From: JAWWPY01 sp964412845
Lineage (GTDB): Bacteria; Actinomycetota; Actinomycetes; Streptosporangiales; Streptosporangiaceae
Assembly: GCA_964412845.1 (NCBI GenBank)
Contig: CAYPQM010000222.1
Coordinates: 1-8,557 of the forward strand
Length of the DNA: 8,557 nucleotides
Reading direction: 5' to 3'
The position numbers and the translations under genes were made by a program. Shown piece after piece: positions 6,102 through 8,557 of the stretch; the stretch's first letter is position 1, and each line of letters opens with the position of its first letter. A model generated the notes under the pieces. It was not told the origin of the DNA, searched no databases, and saw nothing but the letters and a program-made list of their open reading frames with translations.

Positions 6102-6754
6102 TGCGCGTCGTCCTTGTCGGGCCCCCCGGTGCGGGCAAGGGGACACAGGCCCAGTTCGTAGCGTCACACCTGTCTATCCCGAAGATCTCGACAGGTGATA
6201 TCTTCCGCGACAACGTGAGCCATGGCACCGCGCTCGGCCGTCGTGCGCAGGCGTACATGGAGCGGGGAGACCTGGTCCCCGACGAGGTGACGATCGCCAT
6301 GGTCACCGACCGGCTCCAGGATGACGATACGCAGGCGGGGTTCCTGCTTGACGGCTTCCCCAGGACCGTGCCGCAGGCCGAGACGCTCAAGAAAATGCTG
6401 TCGGCCTGGGAGACCAGGCTGGACGTGGTCCTGGAACTCGTGGTGGACGACGACGAGGTGGTGCGCCGGCTGTCTGGCCGGCGGACCTGCCGCCGATGCG
6501 GGCGGGTCTGGCATGCGCTGTTCGATCCGCCCGCCCACGTCGATGCGTGCGATGACTGCGGCGGTCAGTTGTTCCAGCGTGACGACGACCGTGAGCAGAC
6601 CATCAGGCATCGCCTGGAGGTCTATCAGGAGCAGACGTCCCCGCTGGTCGCCTTCTACGCCGATGAGGGGATCCTCCTTGGCATCGACGCCACCGGCCCG
6701 GTGGACGAGATCACTGAGCGGGCGCTCAGTGCCCTGCGGCGCTTCAACCGCTGA
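6101..6754 (+). CDS. adk: Adenylate kinase with zinc-binding LID
   Basis: Adenylate kinase interconverts ATP + AMP and 2 ADP in the cytosol. The 217-residue long-form enzyme has the P-loop GPPGAGKGT at residues 7-15, the AMP-binding KISTGDIFR region (28-36), LLDGFPRT (82-89) and DDDREQTIRHRLEVY (161-175). The LID carries Cys130, Cys133, Cys150 and Cys153 (C-x2-C-x16-C-x2-C), a structural zinc site known from Gram-positive adenylate kinases. The start is GTG 6101, sharing a base with the secY stop; GAGGG at 6084-6088 is 12 nt away, so coupling to secY translation is likely. The P-loop lies too close to the start for a shorter protein. The secY-adk-map order is standard in Actinobacteria. Confidence 0.98.
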   Translation: MRVVLVGPPGAGKGTQAQFVASHLSIPKISTGDIFRDNVSHGTALGRRAQAYMERGDLVPDEVTIAMVTDRLQDDDTQAGFLLDGFPRTVPQAETLKKMLSAWETRLDVVLELVVDDDEVVRRLSGRRTCRRCGRVWHALFDPPAHVDACDDCGGQLFQRDDDREQTIRHRLEVYQEQTSPLVAFYADEGILLGIDATGPVDEITERALSALRRFNR

Positions 6755-6804
6755 CCGCCGGGCCGGGTGACACGGGTACCGTTGAAGAGGACGGCGGAGG
6801 CCCA

Positions 6805-7686
6805 ATGCGGATAAGGCGTGAGCCCGGGATTCAGGTCAAGACGGAGCAGCAGGTCGCGGCCATGCGCGCGGCCGGGCTGGTGGTTGCCCGCGCCCTGACG
6901 GCGGCCGCCGGGGCGGTCGGGCCGGGGGTGTCCACGGCGGACCTGGACGCCGTGGCCGACCAGGAGATCCAGGCCGCGGGCGCCACTGCGTCGTTCAAGG
7001 GCTACCACGGGTTCCCGGCGACGATCTGCGCCTCGGTCAACGAGGAAATCGTGCACGGCATCCCCAGCGCGGCCCGGCGGCTGCGGGCGGGCGATGTGAT
7101 CTCGATCGACTGCGGGGCGATCGTCGAGGGCTGGCACGCGGACGCGGCGCTGACGGTCGGGGTGGGGGAGATCTCCGAGGAGCTCACCCGGCTGATGACG
7201 GCGTGCGAGCTGGCTTTGTGGCATGGCCTGGCCCAGGCTCGGGCCGGAGCCCGGCTGAGCGACATTTCGCACGCGGTGGAGCGCAGTGCCCGTGCCGCGG
7301 GCAAGTCCAGCCCGGCCGGCGCGTACGGCATCGTTGAGGACTATGTCGGCCACGGCATCGGCAGCGAGATGCACATGGATCCGCCGGTCCCCAATCAGGG
7401 CAGGCCAGGGCGGGGGCCGGTGCTCGCGGAGGGGATGGCCCTGGCGATCGAGCCGCTGCTTGTCCTCGGCGATCCAGAGACGGTGCTGCTCGATGACGGC
7501 TGGACCGTGGTGAGCGCGGACGGCACGTACTCCGCGCATTTCGAGCACACGGTCGCCATTACCGCCGACGGGCCCTGGGTGCTCACCGCGCCGGATGGCG
7601 GGCGCGACTGGTTCTCCCGGCTGGCCGAGCCCGCGACAGGGTCGGCCAGCGGGCTGGCCGACCCTGCGGTACGTCCCCAGGTTTGA
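6805..7686 (+). CDS. map: Type I methionine aminopeptidase
   Basis: This metalloenzyme removes the initiator methionine from nascent proteins at the ribosome. The product is 293 residues. The five expected metal ligands are Asp102 (SIDCGA), Asp113 (GWHADAA), His183 (YVGHGIG), Glu216 (AIEP) and Glu247 (FEHT). The substrate-site histidines His84 (VHGIP) and His190 are also in place. ATG 6805 is preceded by GGAGG at 6796-6800, a tight 4-nt spacing. The catalytic fold should end near residue 262 (WVLTAP). About 30 further residues follow, longer than the usual C-terminus, and they are encoded partly by a perfect inverted repeat (7637-7666), so the tail may be a read-through addition. There is a 50-nt spacer from adk. 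The stop overlaps the next gene's Shine-Dalgarno. Confidence 0.98.
   Translation: MRIRREPGIQVKTEQQVAAMRAAGLVVARALTAAAGAVGPGVSTADLDAVADQEIQAAGATASFKGYHGFPATICASVNEEIVHGIPSAARRLRAGDVISIDCGAIVEGWHADAALTVGVGEISEELTRLMTACELALWHGLAQARAGARLSDISHAVERSARAAGKSSPAGAYGIVEDYVGHGIGSEMHMDPPVPNQGRPGRGPVLAEGMALAIEPLLVLGDPETVLLDDGWTVVSADGTYSAHFEHTVAITADGPWVLTAPDGGRDWFSRLAEPATGSASGLADPAVRPQV
7637..7666 (+). promoter_or_regulatory. Perfect 14-bp inverted repeat at the 3' end of map
   Basis: CAGGGTCGGCCAGC (7637-7650) and GCTGGCCGACCCTG (7653-7666) are exact reverse complements with 2 nt between them. The RNA would form a very stable hairpin ending 17 nt before the map stop and 18 nt before the Shine-Dalgarno of the next gene. 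There is no T-run, so termination is uncertain. It may attenuate the DUF1707 gene or act as a transcript end or stability element. It is the longest perfect hairpin I found in the window, and it lies in coding sequence. Confidence 0.75.
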
Positions 7687-7698
7687 GGAGGGTTGCCG

Positions 7699-8286
7699 AT
7701 GCCGTCCGATCCCAAAATGCGCGCGTCCGACCAGGACCGTGAGCGGACCGCGGCATTGCTGCGTGAGCATCATGCGGCAGGCAGGCTCACCCTTGACGAA
7801 TTCCACGAGCGCCTCGACCAGACCTACGCCGCCAAGACCATGGGCGAGCTGGACGCCATCATGGCGGATTTGCCCGCCATCGACCTGTACCAGCTTCCTG
7901 ACGCCTCGTTGCGCCATGGGCAGAGCGGGTACGCAAGGCTTCCCTGGCTGCGTCCCCCGGGCACGCTCATGGTCGCGCACGGCAGGTTCTCGCCGGCCTG
8001 GCGGGCCGCCTGGGGTAGCTGGATCTCGATCACCACCATCTTCTTGGTCATCTGGCTGGCCAGCGGCAGCGGTCTGGCCAATCCCTGGTTCCTGTGGATC
8101 GTGGGACCGTGGGGCCTGCTCATGCTCGGCCGGTGGATCACCGGCGCTCCTGGCCACCACGGTCACGGCGGCGGCGGTCAGCCGGGCTCCGACCGGCATG
8201 ACCGGGACCGGCATCGCGACCGCCGTCGCGATCGCGACCGTCGGCATGGCCGCGACCCGGGGCGGCCCGGTTCCGGGGTACAGTAG
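7699..8286 (+). CDS. DUF1707 protein with two-helix membrane hairpin and His/Arg/Asp-rich tail
   Basis: Residues 7-60 match the DUF1707 pattern of Actinobacteria: MRASDQDRE near the start, then GRLTLDEFHERLDQTYAAKT and LDAIMADLP. Function of this domain is unknown; it often precedes membrane segments. Two hydrophobic helices follow at about 104-122 and 128-147, rich in Trp and joined by a short loop (a 2TM hairpin). The tail (151-195) is hydrophilic: an HHGH cluster at 153-156 plus Gly, then Asp/Arg/His repeats to about 186. Both ends are probably cytoplasmic, by inference. ATG 7699 gives 195 residues, with GAGGAGGG at 7685-7692 and 6 nt spacing; TTG 7693 is closer than a ribosome would use. 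The gene follows map by 12 nt and is probably co-transcribed. A strong hairpin follows its stop. Confidence 0.9.
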   Translation: MPSDPKMRASDQDRERTAALLREHHAAGRLTLDEFHERLDQTYAAKTMGELDAIMADLPAIDLYQLPDASLRHGQSGYARLPWLRPPGTLMVAHGRFSPAWRAAWGSWISITTIFLVIWLASGSGLANPWFLWIVGPWGLLMLGRWITGAPGHHGHGGGGQPGSDRHDRDRHRDRRRDRDRRHGRDPGRPGSGVQ

Positions 8287-8292
8287 GGGGCG

Positions 8293-8332
8293 CGGTAGTC
8301 ATCGGGCCAGAGTTAGGGCCCGATCGCTGCCG
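8293..8332 (+). terminator. Likely terminator hairpin after the DUF1707 gene
   Basis: ATCGGGCC (8301-8308) and GGCCCGAT (8317-8324) form a perfect 8-bp stem with an 8-nt loop. It extends outward through a C-C mismatch and a T-G pair to CGGTAG (8293-8298) paired with CTGCCG (8327-8332), about 15 pairs in all. It starts 6 nt after the stop codon. There is no T-run, as is common for actinobacterial terminators. A smaller hairpin, CCTGC-CTTG-GCAGG (8347-8360), follows. The position fits the end of the secY-adk-map-DUF1707 transcript. Confidence 0.6.
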
Positions 8333-8366
8333 GTGCGAGCTTCGGGCCTGCCTTGGCAGGTGTGCC

Positions 8367-8393
8367 GGGAATGTTCCGGGTTCCGCCTTGGTT
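8367..8393 (+). promoter_or_regulatory. Candidate SigR-type (thiol-stress ECF) promoter
   Basis: GGGAAT (8367-8372) and GTT (8391-8393) are separated by exactly 18 nt. This matches the GGGAAT-N18/19-GTT pattern known for Streptomyces SigR and its mycobacterial counterpart SigH. The GGAAT box is also one arm of the short palindrome GGAATGTTCC (8368-8377). It lies downstream of the probable terminator and about 160 nt before the presumed infA start. The match is seen; regulation by a SigR orthologue is inference. Confidence 0.4.
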
Positions 8394-8421
8394 CGCATTG
8401 TCGTGCGGGGTCGCGTAGAAT
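8392..8421 (+). promoter_or_regulatory. Candidate housekeeping promoter for infA
   Basis: TAGAAT (8416-8421) is a good actinobacterial -10 hexamer. TTCGCA (8392-8397), 18 nt upstream, is a weak -35. Transcription would start near 8428 and give a leader of about 125 nt before ATG 8554. It overlaps the -10 end of the SigR-like candidate, so the two would give different start points. Confidence 0.45.
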
Positions 8422-8470
8422 CTGCTGCGGCCCGTGAGCTGTTCTGTGCATGGCTTCTGCCGGATGCAAA

Positions 8471-8491
8471 AGGGCGGCCCTCTTGGAGGGC
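8471..8491 (+). promoter_or_regulatory. Leader hairpins with alternative pairing
   Basis: GCCCT (8477-8481) can pair with AGGGC on either side (8471-8475 or 8487-8491). The downstream fold is better: GCCCTC (8477-8482), loop TTG, GAGGGC (8486-8491). The element is in the presumed infA leader, about 60 nt before the start codon. Two exclusive folds can serve as a switch or a terminator, but no T-run follows and the stems are short. Confidence 0.35.
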
Positions 8492-8553
8492 TCCCACGGA
8501 TCCGATCAGCACGCACGAGCATGAACCGGGTCGTGGGGGAGTCTCACGAGCAC

Positions 8554-8557
8554 ATGC
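8554..8557 (+). CDS. infA: Probable start of infA (translation initiation factor IF-1), cut by window edge
   Basis: The window ends in ATGC. The gene following map and its DUF1707 neighbour in Actinobacteria is usually infA, and many actinobacterial IF-1 proteins start Met-Pro (ATGCC). GGGGGAG at 8535-8541 could be the Shine-Dalgarno, although the 12-nt spacing is long. Only one codon and one base are visible, so the call rests on gene order. The reading frame is also open upstream (ATG at 8521), which has no Shine-Dalgarno. Confidence 0.4.

Noticed and set aside
6655..8247. A 530-codon open frame on the minus strand across map and the DUF1707 gene
   Set aside because: It is antisense to two well-supported genes, has no recognisable domain and no clear start context. 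Long antisense frames are expected opposite genes with G/C-rich third positions.
7595..8437. A 280-codon plus-strand frame overlapping map and the DUF1707 gene
   Set aside because: It is an out-of-frame reading of both genes; Arg/Pro/Ser-rich low-complexity translation is typical of GC-rich shadows.
8450..8524. A 24-codon frame in the infA leader, a possible leader peptide
   Set aside because: No good Shine-Dalgarno and no run of regulatory codons. It spans the hairpin region, so conservation in relatives would revive it.

Overview
This window is core-genome DNA from a high-GC actinobacterium. The gene order is rplN-rplX-rplE-rpsN-rpsH-rplF-rplR-rpsE-rpmD-rplO, then secY-adk-map, a DUF1707-type membrane protein gene, and probably infA just past the right edge. 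That order, the strongly GC-rich third codon positions, the GTG starts, the 61-residue zinc-type S14 and the S8 and S14 sequences all fit Actinomycetota, near the Streptosporangiales/Frankiales/Streptomyces part of the tree. I cannot name a genus.

Region 1 (15-4602) is the spc ribosomal-protein operon. Ten genes lie on the + strand, mostly with overlapping stop/start codons or gaps under 20 nt, each with a recognisable Shine-Dalgarno. Two gaps stand out: 121 nt between rpsN and rpsH, holding two GC-rich hairpins, and 55 nt between rplR and rpsE. L15 (rplO) carries a long Lys/Pro/Ala-rich N-terminal repeat extension. A 100-N assembly gap sits inside that repeat, flanked on both sides by the same 29 nt. 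L24 has a short N-terminal tail of the same composition.

Region 2 (4603-8286) follows a 188-nt non-coding spacer with a hairpin and a pair of 13-nt direct repeats. It encodes the SecY translocon channel, adenylate kinase with a four-cysteine zinc LID, type I methionine aminopeptidase, and a small DUF1707 two-helix membrane protein with a His/Arg/Asp-rich tail. The end of map carries a perfect 14-bp inverted repeat inside the coding sequence.

Region 3 (8287-8557) is non-coding as far as I can see. It has a 15-bp hairpin just after the DUF1707 gene (likely terminator), a sequence matching the SigR-type promoter pattern GGGAAT-N18-GTT, an overlapping housekeeping-like -10 box (TAGAAT), and a leader with mutually exclusive hairpins. 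The window ends at an ATG that probably starts infA.

Together these genes supply ribosome assembly, membrane protein export, adenylate balance and N-terminal methionine removal. I see no mobile element, CRISPR array, tRNA or rRNA. The unusual content is the repeat-extended L15, the regulatory hairpins between genes, and the putative promoter region before infA.
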